Below, piece by piece: positions 15,452-24,765 of a stretch of 64,000 nt of DNA; positions within the stretch are counted from its first letter, which is position 1, and every line of letters begins with the position of its first letter. The DNA lies in NCBI GenBank assembly GCA_025359905.1, contig JANYDF010000090.1, forward strand, positions 1-64,000. Reading direction: 5' to 3'. The translations under genes and the position numbers were made by a program. Under the pieces are notes generated by a model that was not told where the DNA came from, searched no databases, and saw nothing but the letters and a program-made list of their open reading frames with translations. Origin of the DNA: Rhodospirillales bacterium. GTDB taxonomy: Bacteria; Pseudomonadota; Alphaproteobacteria; Acetobacterales; Acetobacteraceae.

Positions 15452-16275
15452 ACCTGCCTCCGGGTAAACAGCGCCATTGCGGCGGTCAGCGGCAGCACGA
15501 TCCAGGCTAGCAATGCGCCGAGCAGGGCGGCGGCGCCAAGCCCGGTGCTAGCCCCAAGCCCGGCCACACCGGCAAACCCGCTGACCGCCTGCGATCCGGC
15601 CAGATTGAGCAGCCGGTAAGCATCCGCCGGATTGAGCAACAGCAGCACATTCAGCGTGCTGGCGGTCAGTGTGCGGCCCTGGTCGGCCACCAGCACGCCG
15701 AGCAGCGCCATGTCATACAACAGCACGAACAGCAGCCACACCCCGATGGCGATGCCGCCGGCCGTGCCACGGTCGCGCACCAGCGTGCTGATCAGATAGC
15801 CGATGGCGATAAACACGCCGCCGAGCAGCACCGACGAGCCGATCATGGCGGCGAACGCGGCCCAGGCGCCAGGGTCGCCGCTGCCGGTGAGTTGCAGTGC
15901 CAGCCCGGCGATACCGTAACCGGCCACGGTGGCAAAGCCGAGGATGCAGAGATGGCCGGCGAACTTGCCCAGCACCACCTGCCAGCGCGCCACCGGATAG
16001 GTCAGCAGCAACGCCATGGTGCCGCGATCCACCTCGCCCACGATCGCGTCGTACGACAGCAGCAGCGCGATCAGCGGCACCAGGAAAATTGTCAGGCTGG
16101 ACAGGCTGACGATGGTCACCGCGAGCGGGTCCACATTCACCGAACCGGTGGGCGCCGCGCCGAGAAACGCCAGCGTGAGCGCGAGGGCGGCCAGCAACCC
16201 GGTGGTGGCCACGACCCAGCGATTGCGCAAACCGTCGCGCAATTCTTTGGCGGCGATAATCAGGATCTGTCTCAT
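15448..16275 (-). CDS. nosY: ABC transporter permease NosY
   Basis: A 275-residue inner-membrane protein with about six hydrophobic segments. It begins MRQILIIAAKELRDGLRNRW, typical of NosY. It pairs with NosF and NosD to form the complex that serves copper-sulfide centre maturation of nitrous oxide reductase. It overlaps nosF and nosL by 4 nt each, so the four genes are tightly coupled. Confidence 0.93.
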   Translation of the reverse strand: MRQILIIAAKELRDGLRNRWVVATTGLLAALALTLAFLGAAPTGSVNVDPLAVTIVSLSSLTIFLVPLIALLLSYDAIVGEVDRGTMALLLTYPVARWQVVLGKFAGHLCILGFATVAGYGIAGLALQLTGSGDPGAWAAFAAMIGSSVLLGGVFIAIGYLISTLVRDRGTAGGIAIGVWLLFVLLYDMALLGVLVADQGRTLTASTLNVLLLLNPADAYRLLNLAGSQAVSGFAGVAGLGASTGLGAAALLGALLAWIVLPLTAAMALFTRRQV

Positions 16276-17177
16276 GCGGCACCCGTTTGGAACGCGGCGT
16301 ACAACTCATCGAGCGACGGCCGCAGTATTTCGATGTCCCGCGCAGTGGCGGGCAGGCCGCGCAGCACGCCGGAGAGCTCGTCCTCGGCGCAACTCAGTTC
16401 CATCGCACCGCCCGGGGCGGCTGCCCAGCCCGCCCACGGGTCGGCGCCATTCACCACCGCGCGCGGCGCCATGGGCAGATGCAGCCGGATGCGCGGGCGG
16501 ATGGCGGCGAGGCGGCGCAGGTCGGCGATGCTGCCATCGGCCACTTTGCGGCCTTGGTTCATCACCACGACGCGGTCAACCTGGCCCTCCAACTCGGCCA
16601 GCGCGTGCGACGACAGCAGCACCATTGTGCCGTTGCGGCGCAGCTCGCCGATGATTTCGTAGAAGTGCTGGCGCAACGCCGGATCGAGGCCGGAGGTGGG
16701 TTCGTCGAGCAGCAGCGCGCGCGGATTGCCGAGCAGCGCCTGCGCCAGCCCAAGCCGCTGGCGCATGCCCTTGGAATAGGTGCCGACCCGGCGATGGGCG
16801 GCCTGCGCGATGCCGGCCCGTTCCAGCAGTGCCGCGTTGGCGGCAACCGGCTGGCGCTTCAGCCTGGCATAGAATGCCAAGGTCTCTGCCCCAGTCATCG
16901 ACGGGTGCAGGGCCACGTTCTCCGGCAAGTACCCCAATTCGCGCCGGGCGCGCGCGGCGGCCCCGGCGGCGGGGTCCTCGCCGAACACCCGCACGCTGCC
17001 TTCGCTCGGCCGGATAAGCCCCAGCATCAGTTTCATCAGCGTGGATTTGCCTGCCCCATTGTGGCCGACGAGGCCGATGCACTCGCCCGCCCGCAGGGTC
17101 AGATCGACCGCGTTGACCGCCACTTGGTGGCCATAGCGGCGGGATACGCCGAGCAGTTGAACCGTTTCGGCACTCAT
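16272..17177 (-). CDS. nosF: ABC transporter ATP-binding protein NosF
   Basis: A 301-residue ATPase with Walker A GHNGAGKST (~residues 38-46), signature YSKGMRQRLG (~132-141) and Walker B ALLLDEPTSGLDP (~151-163). It is the energy-providing subunit of NosDFY. It overlaps nosD and nosY by 4 nt. Confidence 0.95.
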   Translation of the reverse strand: MSAETVQLLGVSRRYGHQVAVNAVDLTLRAGECIGLVGHNGAGKSTLMKLMLGLIRPSEGSVRVFGEDPAAGAAARARRELGYLPENVALHPSMTGAETLAFYARLKRQPVAANAALLERAGIAQAAHRRVGTYSKGMRQRLGLAQALLGNPRALLLDEPTSGLDPALRQHFYEIIGELRRNGTMVLLSSHALAELEGQVDRVVVMNQGRKVADGSIADLRRLAAIRPRIRLHLPMAPRAVVNGADPWAGWAAAPGGAMELSCAEDELSGVLRGLPATARDIEILRPSLDELYAAFQTGAA

Positions 17178-18457
17178 GGCGTCAGCCTCGTGGCAGCTTG
17201 CGGGTGCGGCGCGGCCATCAGCGGCGCGCTGTCGATCACGCCGCCGGGGTGGATCGCCGGGAACTGCGCCTGCGCCCAGCGTACTACTTGTACCGCCGGG
17301 CTGTTGAGCAGCAACTTGGCGGCAGGCGCGCGCCAGATCACCTGGTCCATCAAATCATTGGGGCGGTACGGCGTGTCGGCAATACCGTCGCCGTTCAGGT
17401 CGAACGCCGGGTTGTCACTGTAGTAGTTACCGCGCCCGCGCGACGACCAGTCCAGCAATCGCGTGCCGACATACATCACCTGCGAACGATTGGCGACGAA
17501 GGCGTTGCCGGTGATCTCGTTGCGCTCCGACCCGGCGGTGAAATGGATGCCGATTTGGCAGCCTTCGAACCAATTGCCGGCGAGGCGGTTCTTGTTGGCG
17601 TTGTAGATGAACACGCATTTCTCGGCGCCGCGTACCGCGTTGTTTTCGATGCGCGACTCGTTGGCGTAGTTCAGCAGCAGGCCGTGATCGCGGTCGCGGT
17701 CGGACACGTTGTCGTGCAGATTGAGCCGGTCCGAATACATCATGACGTAGCCGACATCGTTGCCAACCGAAGTGTTGCCGCCGACTTCGCTGTCGTTGGT
17801 GTACATGAAGTGCACCGCAAAGCGCAGGTCGCGGAAGCTGTTGCCACGTACTGTGTTGCGGCTGCTCGACACCGAAAACACGCCGTCGCGCCCGGAAACG
17901 ATCTCGTTGCCGATAATCTGCGAGCCCGGCGTGTTCCACAGCGATATTGCCGGACCGCGTTCGCTGCGCCGCAATGTGCGCAAGCCATGAATTGCGTTGC
18001 CGCGCACCATCGCGTCGTGCGGTCCGTCGAGATAGATCGAGATCAGATCATCATCGAAGCGATTGGCTTCGATGCGCAGGCGATGCGCATCACGGCCGGC
18101 GAAGATGCCGGAATCCTTGTCGATCAGCGTCATTCCCGAGCCGCGAATCGTCAGCCCGCGAACGGTGATGTCCGGCGCCGCCACGCGAATGACATTGCCG
18201 GTGCCGCTGCCTTGCAGCACCGCGCCCGGTTCGCCTTGCAAGGTCACGCCCGGCCGGTCGAGCACCAAGTCGCCCTGATATATGCCGGCCGCGAGCACAA
18301 CTGTGTCGCCGGGGGCCGCCAGAGCAAGCGCCTGCGCGGCGTCTTGCCCCGGCTGGACCAGGATCTCCGCCGCCCGCGCACCCGCCGCCGGCCATCCGGC
18401 ACCGATCGCAATCGAGGCCAACCAAAGTAAGGCAAGCTGGGTGCGCAGGCGTTTCAT
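17174..18457 (-). CDS. nosD: Periplasmic copper-binding/maturation protein NosD
   Basis: A 427-residue protein with a Sec signal peptide ending ~residue 30 (AAGARAAE) and repeated right-handed beta-helix rungs such as NNAVRGAEKCVFIYNANKN and TGNAFVANRS. NosD works with NosFY on sulfur or copper supply for NosZ. The ATG at 18457 follows the nosZ stop by 4 bp. A longer upstream reading would run through nosZ in another frame. Confidence 0.93.
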   Translation of the reverse strand: MKRLRTQLALLWLASIAIGAGWPAAGARAAEILVQPGQDAAQALALAAPGDTVVLAAGIYQGDLVLDRPGVTLQGEPGAVLQGSGTGNVIRVAAPDITVRGLTIRGSGMTLIDKDSGIFAGRDAHRLRIEANRFDDDLISIYLDGPHDAMVRGNAIHGLRTLRRSERGPAISLWNTPGSQIIGNEIVSGRDGVFSVSSSRNTVRGNSFRDLRFAVHFMYTNDSEVGGNTSVGNDVGYVMMYSDRLNLHDNVSDRDRDHGLLLNYANESRIENNAVRGAEKCVFIYNANKNRLAGNWFEGCQIGIHFTAGSERNEITGNAFVANRSQVMYVGTRLLDWSSRGRGNYYSDNPAFDLNGDGIADTPYRPNDLMDQVIWRAPAAKLLLNSPAVQVVRWAQAQFPAIHPGGVIDSAPLMAAPHPQAATRLTP

Positions 18458-18461
18458 CGTG

Positions 18462-20375
18462 TTAGGCCTTCTTCGGATGCACCAGCATCCGCCCGGCCAT
18501 TTCCATGTGCAATGCATGGCAGAACCACTGGCAATACCACCAGTGTACGCCCGGCCGGTCGGCAATGAAGGTGACAGAGGCGGTGGCCTGCGGCCCGATC
18601 TCCATGGCGATGCCATGGCGGATCAACGTGAAGCCATGCGTTAGATTTTCGATGTCATCCATGTTGGTTAGGAAGATGGTGACCTCGTCGCCCTCGTTCA
18701 CATCGAATTTCTCCAGGCTATAGGCCGGAGCATTCGAGTGCATGTAGACCCGCACCTTGTTGCCGTCGCGGATCACATCGGCGGCTTCTTCAAGTTTGAC
18801 CTTGTCCTTGGCCGCCCACTGACGGGCATCCTCCCACATCGGGTCGTCGCGCTTGTAGATGCTGATTGGGTTGATCTTGGAGCGGTGTACGATGCAGGTG
18901 TCGTGCGGTTCGGCAAAGGCGGGGCCATCGTGCACGACCTTCATCACGTCGCCGGAGATGTCGATGAGCTGGTCATTGTTCGGCTTCAGCGGACCGACAT
19001 TGATGAACCGGTCCTTGGAGAATTTATTCAGCGACACCAGCCACTTGCCATCGGCTTCCTTGGTCTCGCCCATCGATGTGTGATTGTGGCCCGGCTGGTA
19101 GTGCACATCGAGCTTCTGGATGATCGGATCGACCTTCTCGCCGGCAAATGCGCGGCGGGCCTTGTCAATGTTCCACTTCACCATTTGGCTGTCGATGAAC
19201 AGCGTGGTGTAGGCGTTGCCTTTGCCGTCGAACGCGGTGTGTAGCGGACCAAGGCCGAGTTGCGGCTCGGCGACGATCACGTCACGTTCCTTGATCTTGC
19301 TCTCGAACAAGTCGTCGAGTTTGCGCACGTCGATCACGCTGACGGTCGGCGACAGCTTGCCGTTGATGACGACATGGATGCCGTCCGGGCAGGTGTTGAC
19401 ACCATGCGGCGAGTTCGGGATTGGGATGTAGCGCGTATACTTGCTGCCGTGTTTGCCATCGACAACCTTGACGCCGTTGATCAGCTTGAAGTCGCCGCTG
19501 GCGACCGCCTGCTCGATGCGCTTGATGTTGAACACCACCGCCCAGGCCTGCTCATGGTCGGTCATCTCGGCGACCGTGGTGCCCTTGGTCGGATTGTAGC
19601 ACGACGAAAACGCGTACTTGCCCTGATAGTCGGCATCGGTGTTGTCGAGGTTGCCATCGACCAAAACCTGCCACGCCACCTCCATCTTGTCGCCATCGAC
19701 AGCGGTGAACACCGACCAGTAATTCTTCGGGTCGTCGAGCACGCTGCCGTCGTTCGGGATCGGGATGATGTGCTCGCTGTTGGCGAACACGTAGCCGGTG
19801 CGGGGATATTTCTGCGGGCGCAGGCCGTGAATGTCGGATGCGTTCGGGATCTCGATGATCTTGTCGGTCTTGAAGATGTCCAGGCGAATACGCGCCACGC
19901 GGCAGTTCGCTTTGTCGTTCACGAACAAATAGCGGCCGTCGTACGTACCGTCGGTGAACGAGACGTGCGGATGGTGCAGGTCGCCGTTATGGTAGACGCC
20001 CAGACGCGATTCCAGAAACTTCTTGGTCGCGGGCATCAGCCCTTCAGTCATAATCTTGCGGCTCTCGTTGGTGATGCCCCAACCGGTCGCGCTATCGCGG
20101 TTGAACACCGGAATGCGCACCAGTTCGCGCATCGACGGCATGCCGATGACACGCACTTCACCGGTTTGGCCCGAGCTGCTGAAGCTGTAGTATTCGTCGA
20201 GATCGCCTGGCTTGACCTCGGAACTTTGCGCCGCGCTGGCCGCCGCACGGGCCTGCTGCACGAAGCCGAGATAGGCCGCCCCGCCTGCCAATGCGGCCGC
20301 GCTGAGGGCGGCGGTGCCACCCAGAAGCCCGCGCCGGCCGACACCGGGGGCGTTGTTGTCGTGTGTATCAGTCAT
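18462..20375 (-). CDS. nosZ: Nitrous oxide reductase NosZ, clade I
   Basis: A 637-residue periplasmic enzyme that reduces N2O to N2. The Tat signal contains RRGLLGG (~residues 14-20), marking clade I. The beta-propeller has [13 protein letters not shown] and histidines of the tetranuclear copper site, such as those in DLHHPHVSF and NSPHGVN. The C-terminal cupredoxin domain holds the dinuclear CuA motif [14 protein letters not shown] (~residues 612-625). Full length with no disruption. It follows nosR by 63 bp in the operon. Confidence 0.97.
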   Translation of the reverse strand: MTDTHDNNAPGVGRRGLLGGTAALSAAALAGGAAYLGFVQQARAAASAAQSSEVKPGDLDEYYSFSSSGQTGEVRVIGMPSMRELVRIPVFNRDSATGWGITNESRKIMTEGLMPATKKFLESRLGVYHNGDLHHPHVSFTDGTYDGRYLFVNDKANCRVARIRLDIFKTDKIIEIPNASDIHGLRPQKYPRTGYVFANSEHIIPIPNDGSVLDDPKNYWSVFTAVDGDKMEVAWQVLVDGNLDNTDADYQGKYAFSSCYNPTKGTTVAEMTDHEQAWAVVFNIKRIEQAVASGDFKLINGVKVVDGKHGSKYTRYIPIPNSPHGVNTCPDGIHVVINGKLSPTVSVIDVRKLDDLFESKIKERDVIVAEPQLGLGPLHTAFDGKGNAYTTLFIDSQMVKWNIDKARRAFAGEKVDPIIQKLDVHYQPGHNHTSMGETKEADGKWLVSLNKFSKDRFINVGPLKPNNDQLIDISGDVMKVVHDGPAFAEPHDTCIVHRSKINPISIYKRDDPMWEDARQWAAKDKVKLEEAADVIRDGNKVRVYMHSNAPAYSLEKFDVNEGDEVTIFLTNMDDIENLTHGFTLIRHGIAMEIGPQATASVTFIADRPGVHWWYCQWFCHALHMEMAGRMLVHPKKA

Positions 20376-20438
20376 AAGTTCCTCCTGAAACGGACCCCGC
20401 GGCGCGGAGCCGGACGAATAGGCGGCTGTGCGAGGCGC

Positions 20439-22643
20439 TCATCCCGGCGCGTTCGCATCAGTCTGCCGAGCCGAAACCTTCGGACGCGGCGGCAGGGCGG
20501 GCGGTGTTGACGGAGTGGCGGCGTATTTCTCCCGCTTCAGCCGCTTCTGGATCATCACCGGGCATTTTTGGTCGTGGTGGTAGAGCACCTGACAGTTCAG
20601 GCACTGGATGCATTCGTTGGGGTTGATGTTTCCCTCGGGATGAATGGCCTGCACCGGGCATTCGTTGGCGCAGCGCTGGCACGGATTGCCGCATTCGCGG
20701 TAGCGGCGCAGCCAGTCGAACAGCCGCAGCCGCGCCGGGATCGCCATCGCGGCTCCCATCGGGCATAGATAGCGGCAGAATGCCCGCTCCACGAACAGGC
20801 TGGAGGCGATCATCGCCCCGGCATACAGCACGAACGGCCAGCCACGAGCGAAGCGCAGGATGATCGCGGTCTTGAACGGCTCCACTTCGGCGATTTGTTC
20901 GGCGGTGCCAAGCGCGCTCAATGAGATGCCGAACAATACCAGGAAGGCGATGTATTTCAGCGCGGTCAGCCGCTGGTGCACGCCGAACGGGATCTTCAGC
21001 TGCGGGATTTTCAGTGTCCGCGCCAAACGGTTGGTGAGTTCCTGCAACGCGCCGAACGGGCACAGCCAGCCGCAGTAAGCGCCGCGATTCCAGAACAGCA
21101 GCGAGGCGGCGGTGGCGAACCACAGAATGAAGATCAGCGGCGCCATCAGGAAGTAATCCCAACGGAAGTCGGTGCGCAGCGCGTTGCTGAACGCCAGCAC
21201 ATTGACCACTGAAAGCTGCGCCTGGGCGTACCAGCCGATCCAGACCAGGGTGAACAGCATGAAGCCGAGCCGTAGCCGGTCGTAGAACACCGGGCGGCGC
21301 ACCAGCCAATCCTGGAAGAAGAAGATCAGCGTCAGCAACCCGAGCGCGCCCAGCAGCACACCAATCTGCCCGGTCTTAGCGCGCCACATGCCTTGCCACA
21401 TCGGCGGTTCGGCGGCGTCGGGCGCAGCGCTTTGCGCGGGCGCGGCCACCGGGGCGGGCTTCAGATAGCCCTGCGGCAGTTCATAGCCGAGCTCGAAGGT
21501 CAGGAAGGCCTTGTCGCGCGCCGCGAAGCCGCGTTGCACCAGCAGTTGCAGCCGCCACGGTTGCGTGATGTCCAGCGTGCTGCCGTCCGGCACGCGAAAC
21601 AGGTCGGTGTCGCGGAAAGCGGGCGCACCCACTGCCGCGATGCCGCCAATCCGGGTGTGCTGCCGGTCACGGAAATGGATGCTGCCGTCGCCTTGCAGCA
21701 CCTCGAACCGGTCGAATATGCCGCCGCGCACGTATCCGGAGCCTTTGAAAGAATAGGCGCCGTTGCCAGCCACCAGGATCGCTTGCTGACCGGGCTTGAG
21801 GCTTTGCTGCAAGGCGGCAAACCCCGCTTCGCCGAGCAGTCGCTTGCCGATGGCGGGCACCGAGACGGGGGCTGCATACAAATCGATGAATGACGCCGCC
21901 GGATCGGCGTCTTCCGGATGCTCGGCGGCTTCTTGGTTGCCGGCGCGCTTGAACGCCTCGGTCACGTCGCCGACCGACAGGCTGAGCCGGCGCACCGAAC
22001 CGTCGCCGAGCAGCGCGAGCCAGTTTTCCGGCGCGCCGTGCGCCGGGTCGAGCGCGCGAACCACTGCGGTTTCCACCGGCGCGGGTCCGCCGATGCCCTC
22101 GGCGCGGGCGACCCGTGTCGCGGAGCGCATCATGCTTTCGGCAATGACCGTCACCGTCACGGTGGCGCCGCTCACAATATCAACCGCCGGGCGTTCGGAC
22201 GGCGCGGCATGGCTCAAATTCAGCACGTCGCGCCCGGCGTAGCCGCGAATGAAGGCGGTGATCCGCTCGGGCGGGATGCCGATCAGCACGATCGGCTCAT
22301 GGTGCGCCATCAAGCGCGCGCCGCCAATTTTGCCGTCGGCGGTCAGGCCGGTGAGGATCTGGATCGGCTGGCCGGAATAGCCGGTCGAATTCACCCAATC
22401 GGCATTGACGAAGGCGTAGCCCGCTAACTTGTCACCGGCGAATAGCTTCATCACCGGCGGGCTGCCTTGCGGCGGGCCATAGTGATCGGCGCCGGGCACT
22501 ATTTCCCCGGCGGGCACCTGGGCGGCAAACTCGGCCAACCGGCTGGGTTGCGCGCCGCCCGGCGTCAAGAGTGCCCCCCCGAGCAAGATCAGGAGCGACA
22601 TGAACGCAGTGCGAATTCCAAATTTCATAACCGTCACCGTCAT
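20439..22643 (-). CDS. nosR: Membrane flavo-iron-sulfur regulator/electron donor NosR
   Basis: A 734-residue membrane protein. It has an N-terminal signal helix, a periplasmic FMN-binding domain with the flavinylation motif DIVSGATVT, several membrane helices, two CP motifs (YCGWLCP and CRYLCP) and two C-terminal 4Fe-4S motifs (CGNPCQRCANECP and CIQCLNC). NosR passes electrons towards NosZ and is needed for nos expression. The ATG at 22643 (TVTVMKF) is preferred to a TTG 30 nt upstream; ATG 22628 is also possible. Its promoter lies in the 128-bp gap to the divergent ferritin-like gene. No canonical TTGAT-N4-ATCAA box was found there. Confidence 0.93.
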   Translation of the reverse strand: MTVTVMKFGIRTAFMSLLILLGGALLTPGGAQPSRLAEFAAQVPAGEIVPGADHYGPPQGSPPVMKLFAGDKLAGYAFVNADWVNSTGYSGQPIQILTGLTADGKIGGARLMAHHEPIVLIGIPPERITAFIRGYAGRDVLNLSHAAPSERPAVDIVSGATVTVTVIAESMMRSATRVARAEGIGGPAPVETAVVRALDPAHGAPENWLALLGDGSVRRLSLSVGDVTEAFKRAGNQEAAEHPEDADPAASFIDLYAAPVSVPAIGKRLLGEAGFAALQQSLKPGQQAILVAGNGAYSFKGSGYVRGGIFDRFEVLQGDGSIHFRDRQHTRIGGIAAVGAPAFRDTDLFRVPDGSTLDITQPWRLQLLVQRGFAARDKAFLTFELGYELPQGYLKPAPVAAPAQSAAPDAAEPPMWQGMWRAKTGQIGVLLGALGLLTLIFFFQDWLVRRPVFYDRLRLGFMLFTLVWIGWYAQAQLSVVNVLAFSNALRTDFRWDYFLMAPLIFILWFATAASLLFWNRGAYCGWLCPFGALQELTNRLARTLKIPQLKIPFGVHQRLTALKYIAFLVLFGISLSALGTAEQIAEVEPFKTAIILRFARGWPFVLYAGAMIASSLFVERAFCRYLCPMGAAMAIPARLRLFDWLRRYRECGNPCQRCANECPVQAIHPEGNINPNECIQCLNCQVLYHHDQKCPVMIQKRLKREKYAATPSTPPALPPRPKVSARQTDANAPG

Positions 22644-22771
22644 AGATCTCTGAAACACGCGTTGTTTATACAAACTATATCAACTAAAACATGGACAATA
22701 TTACGTGATTGGCGATAGCGTTGCTGCATACGGCCATCAGAAGGGTCGGTCTTAACGGTCGGTGATTGCAA

Positions 22772-23650
22772 ATGAGTGGAACAGGACAAGTGCCAGGGCG
22801 TATCGGTTCTGCGGCAGATTTGCTTGCGGTGGCGCATGCGTTGGAGCAAGCGGCGGCGGCGCGGTATCGCGCGCTGGCGGCCGGCATGGCGCGGCAGGGC
22901 GATACCGAACTGGCCGCCTTGTTCGCCGAACTCGCGGCGCTGGAGGATCGCCACGCAGCCCAGGTCACGGCGCGCAGCGGCGCGCTGCTCGGCCACCCGC
23001 CCGGTCGGCAAGGCGCAGGGTGGGCGCAAGGCGCTGGGTGGGAGGTGCCGGAGGGCGATGACGTCGCTGCGGCGACGCTGAACGCCTATCAGGCGCTCGC
23101 CTACGCGGTACGCAACGAGGAGCGTGCCTTCGCCTTCTTCACATACGTCGCCGCCGAGGCGGCGCACCAAGCTGTTCGTGTTCTGGCTGAAGAATTGGCC
23201 CGCGACGAACTGCGCCATGCGGCCATGCTGCGTCATTGGCGGCGTCAGGCGTTTCATGCCGACCGCCCCGAAATGCTGGAATTGCCGCAGACCGTGGACC
23301 GCTTGCGCGCCCAGGCCCAGCAGCGTGACGCCCAGGCGGCGGCGCACGCCGCCCTGGCCGCAAGCCTTGCGGCAAATGGCGAGACGGACGATGCGGCGAT
23401 CTTTCAGCGCCTTGCCGCCGAGGAGCGCGCTGCCGCCGCAGGGGCGCAGCCCGGCGCTGCGGCGGTGCTCAGCAGTGCTGCCGCCGGCTTGCGGTTGCTC
23501 GAAGCCGCGTTCGAGGACTATGCGCGGATCGGCGACCGGTCGCAGGACGCGGGCGTGGTGGCGGAGGCGCAGCGTTTGGCCGGCGTGATCGTGACGCGGC
23601 TTGCGCGGGCGGGGGGCGCCCGCCGCAACCCTATGCTGGGCGGCGGCTGA
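22772..23650 (+). CDS. Ferritin-like (rubrerythrin-fold) diiron protein
   Basis: A 292-residue protein rich in Ala helices. Two helical pairs carry the diiron pattern of rubrerythrin-like four-helix bundles: an early Glu (HALEQAAAARY), EDRH (~residue 53), a second Glu (RNEERAFAFF) and DELRH (~145). It lacks a rubredoxin Cys4 site. Such proteins detoxify peroxide or store iron. Its position divergent from nosR suggests a role in iron/oxidant handling during N2O respiration, but no specific function is proven. Residues ~180-290 form a second helical region without recognised motifs. Confidence 0.65.
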   Translation: MSGTGQVPGRIGSAADLLAVAHALEQAAAARYRALAAGMARQGDTELAALFAELAALEDRHAAQVTARSGALLGHPPGRQGAGWAQGAGWEVPEGDDVAAATLNAYQALAYAVRNEERAFAFFTYVAAEAAHQAVRVLAEELARDELRHAAMLRHWRRQAFHADRPEMLELPQTVDRLRAQAQQRDAQAAAHAALAASLAANGETDDAAIFQRLAAEERAAAAGAQPGAAAVLSSAAAGLRLLEAAFEDYARIGDRSQDAGVVAEAQRLAGVIVTRLARAGGARRNPMLGGG

Positions 23651-23676
23651 CGCCGGGCGGGGGGGCGGGCGCATAC

Positions 23677-24129
23677 TCAAGCCTGCCCGGCCCGCAGTGT
23701 GGCGACGGGCAAAGGCGTGATCGGTTCGCGGCCGTCGATCAATGGGTCGTGCGGGAAGCGGACGCGCGCCAGCGCCGCGTCCAGCACCCGGGCGCGCAAC
23801 AGGTAGGGCTGGCGATTCAGCACGGCGGCCAGCAGCAGAAAGTCGATGGCCTGTACGAACTCGACCGGGGTTTCCTCGCTGCCGCGCACGCCCAGCAGAT
23901 CGACGCTGCCAGAGGTCAGCAGCAGCGCGAAGGTGGGCATCTCGCCTTGCTCGAACATCAGGCTGCCGGGCGGCACGCGGTGGAGCACCGCAGCGTTGGC
24001 CAGCCCGTCGAGCGTGACGCCGGGCACCGCCGACAGCCACGGCGTGGCGGCCAGCACGGCGCGTGCGGCCGAACCGATCTCGCCCGCGGGCGGGGCTGGC
24101 TGGGCGTCGAAAGGGGGCGAGGCAGACAT
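23677..24129 (-). CDS. Stand-alone cyclic-nucleotide-binding-domain protein (CRP N-terminal domain only)
   Basis: A 150-residue protein that matches only the sensory beta-roll half of CRP/FNR regulators (VPPGSLMFEQGEMPTFALLL then TSGSVDLLG). It ends before any dimerisation-helix/HTH, and no HTH-coding sequence follows in any frame before the ferritin-like gene. It could be a genuine regulator-sequestering or sensory protein, or a truncated DNR/NNR-type regulator. A TTG 9 nt upstream is an alternative start. A strong CRP-type palindrome lies 15 bp upstream of the chosen start. Confidence 0.6.
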   Translation of the reverse strand: MSASPPFDAQPAPPAGEIGSAARAVLAATPWLSAVPGVTLDGLANAAVLHRVPPGSLMFEQGEMPTFALLLTSGSVDLLGVRGSEETPVEFVQAIDFLLLAAVLNRQPYLLRARVLDAALARVRFPHDPLIDGREPITPLPVATLRAGQA

Positions 24130-24143
24130 TTCGGCCAATCAGA

Positions 24144-24159
24144 TGTGATCTATATCACG
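24144..24159. promoter_or_regulatory. CRP-type palindrome
   Basis: TGTGATCTATATCACG matches nine of ten defined positions of the CRP consensus TGTGA-N6-TCACA, with a perfect GTGAT/ATCAC core. It lies between the divergent binding-domain gene (start 24129) and the globin gene (24290). The CRP-type regulator at 8315-9022 is one candidate ligand-dependent protein for it. Confidence 0.65.
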
Positions 24160-24188
24160 CAGACTACTGCTTCAAATTACGGTAGGCC

Positions 24189-24202
24189 TTGACCTAAATC
24201 AA
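24189..24202. promoter_or_regulatory. FNR/DNR-type box upstream of the truncated haemoglobin
   Basis: TTGACCTAAATCAA fits TTGAT-N4-ATCAA at nine of ten positions. Its centre is about 95 bp before the globin ATG, compatible with activation under low oxygen or nitric oxide. A globin under such control next to nos genes makes physiological sense. Confidence 0.7.
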
Positions 24203-24212
24203 CGATGGCCGA

Positions 24213-24233
24213 CCAGCATTGCGCCAATGCTGG
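24213..24233. repeat. Perfect 8-bp inverted repeat in the globin leader
   Basis: CCAGCATT (24213-24220), spacer GCGCC, then AATGCTGG (24226-24233). It lies between the FNR-type box and the globin ATG. It may be a second operator or a hairpin in the 5' leader. It does not match the NsrR or NorR consensus known to me. Confidence 0.5.
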
Positions 24234-24289
24234 CGCGACCATCTGATTGAAATCTGTTCACTATCAATGTCTTGCAGGAGTACCGCCGC

Positions 24290-24754
24290 ATGAGCGTGCC
24301 ATCCGCCGCAATTCCCGAAACCCCACGCGACCGCGCGGCTCTGACCCGCGACATCGAGACGGCCACCGGGCTGGACGAGGCAGTGCTAGAGCGGCTGCTG
24401 CGCGCGTTCTATGCCGCCGCGCGAGCCGACGCGGAGCTTGGCCCGCTATTCGCCCATGTCGAGGATTGGGAGGCGCATATCGCGCGGATCGGCGCGTTCT
24501 GGTCGTCAGTGGCGCTGATGACCGGTCGCTATCACGGCCAGCCGCTAGCCGCGCACGCGCCGCTCGATCTGCATCCGGCGCATTTCACGCGCTGGCTGGC
24601 GCTGTTCGAGGCGACGGCGGGGCAGCACTGCACGCCTGCGGGCGCCGCCTATCTGATGGAGCGGGCTTGCCGCATTGCCCGCAGCCTGGAATACGGCACG
24701 GCGGCGCTTCGCGGTGAATTGCCGTCCATTCACCGCGCGGCGCCGAACACGTAA
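24290..24754 (+). CDS. Group III truncated haemoglobin
   Basis: A 154-residue globin of the group III truncated type. Features are LLRAFYAAARADAELGPLF, WEAHIARIGAFWSSVALMTG, YHGQPLAAH and the proximal histidine region LHPAHFTRWLALF (~residues 86-98). Group III globins are linked to nitric oxide or oxygen chemistry in microaerobic bacteria. CAGGAG precedes the ATG at 24290, which replaces an earlier in-frame codon at 24272. The upstream region has an FNR/DNR-type box and a CRP-type palindrome, so expression is probably tied to low oxygen. Confidence 0.88.
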   Translation: MSVPSAAIPETPRDRAALTRDIETATGLDEAVLERLLRAFYAAARADAELGPLFAHVEDWEAHIARIGAFWSSVALMTGRYHGQPLAAHAPLDLHPAHFTRWLALFEATAGQHCTPAGAAYLMERACRIARSLEYGTAALRGELPSIHRAAPNT

Positions 24755-24765
24755 GGTTCGGACGT

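Noticed and set aside
22644-22771. Search for an FNR/DNR box in the nosR promoter
   Set aside because: Only TTGTTTATACAA (two bases too short in spacing) and half-sites such as TTGATATAG were found. These do not fit the TTGAT-N4-ATCAA spacing.
22640-24040. A 466-codon minus-strand open frame across the ferritin-like gene
   Set aside because: It is antisense to a protein with clear diiron motifs and overlaps the binding-domain gene. Long shadow frames are expected in GC-rich DNA.
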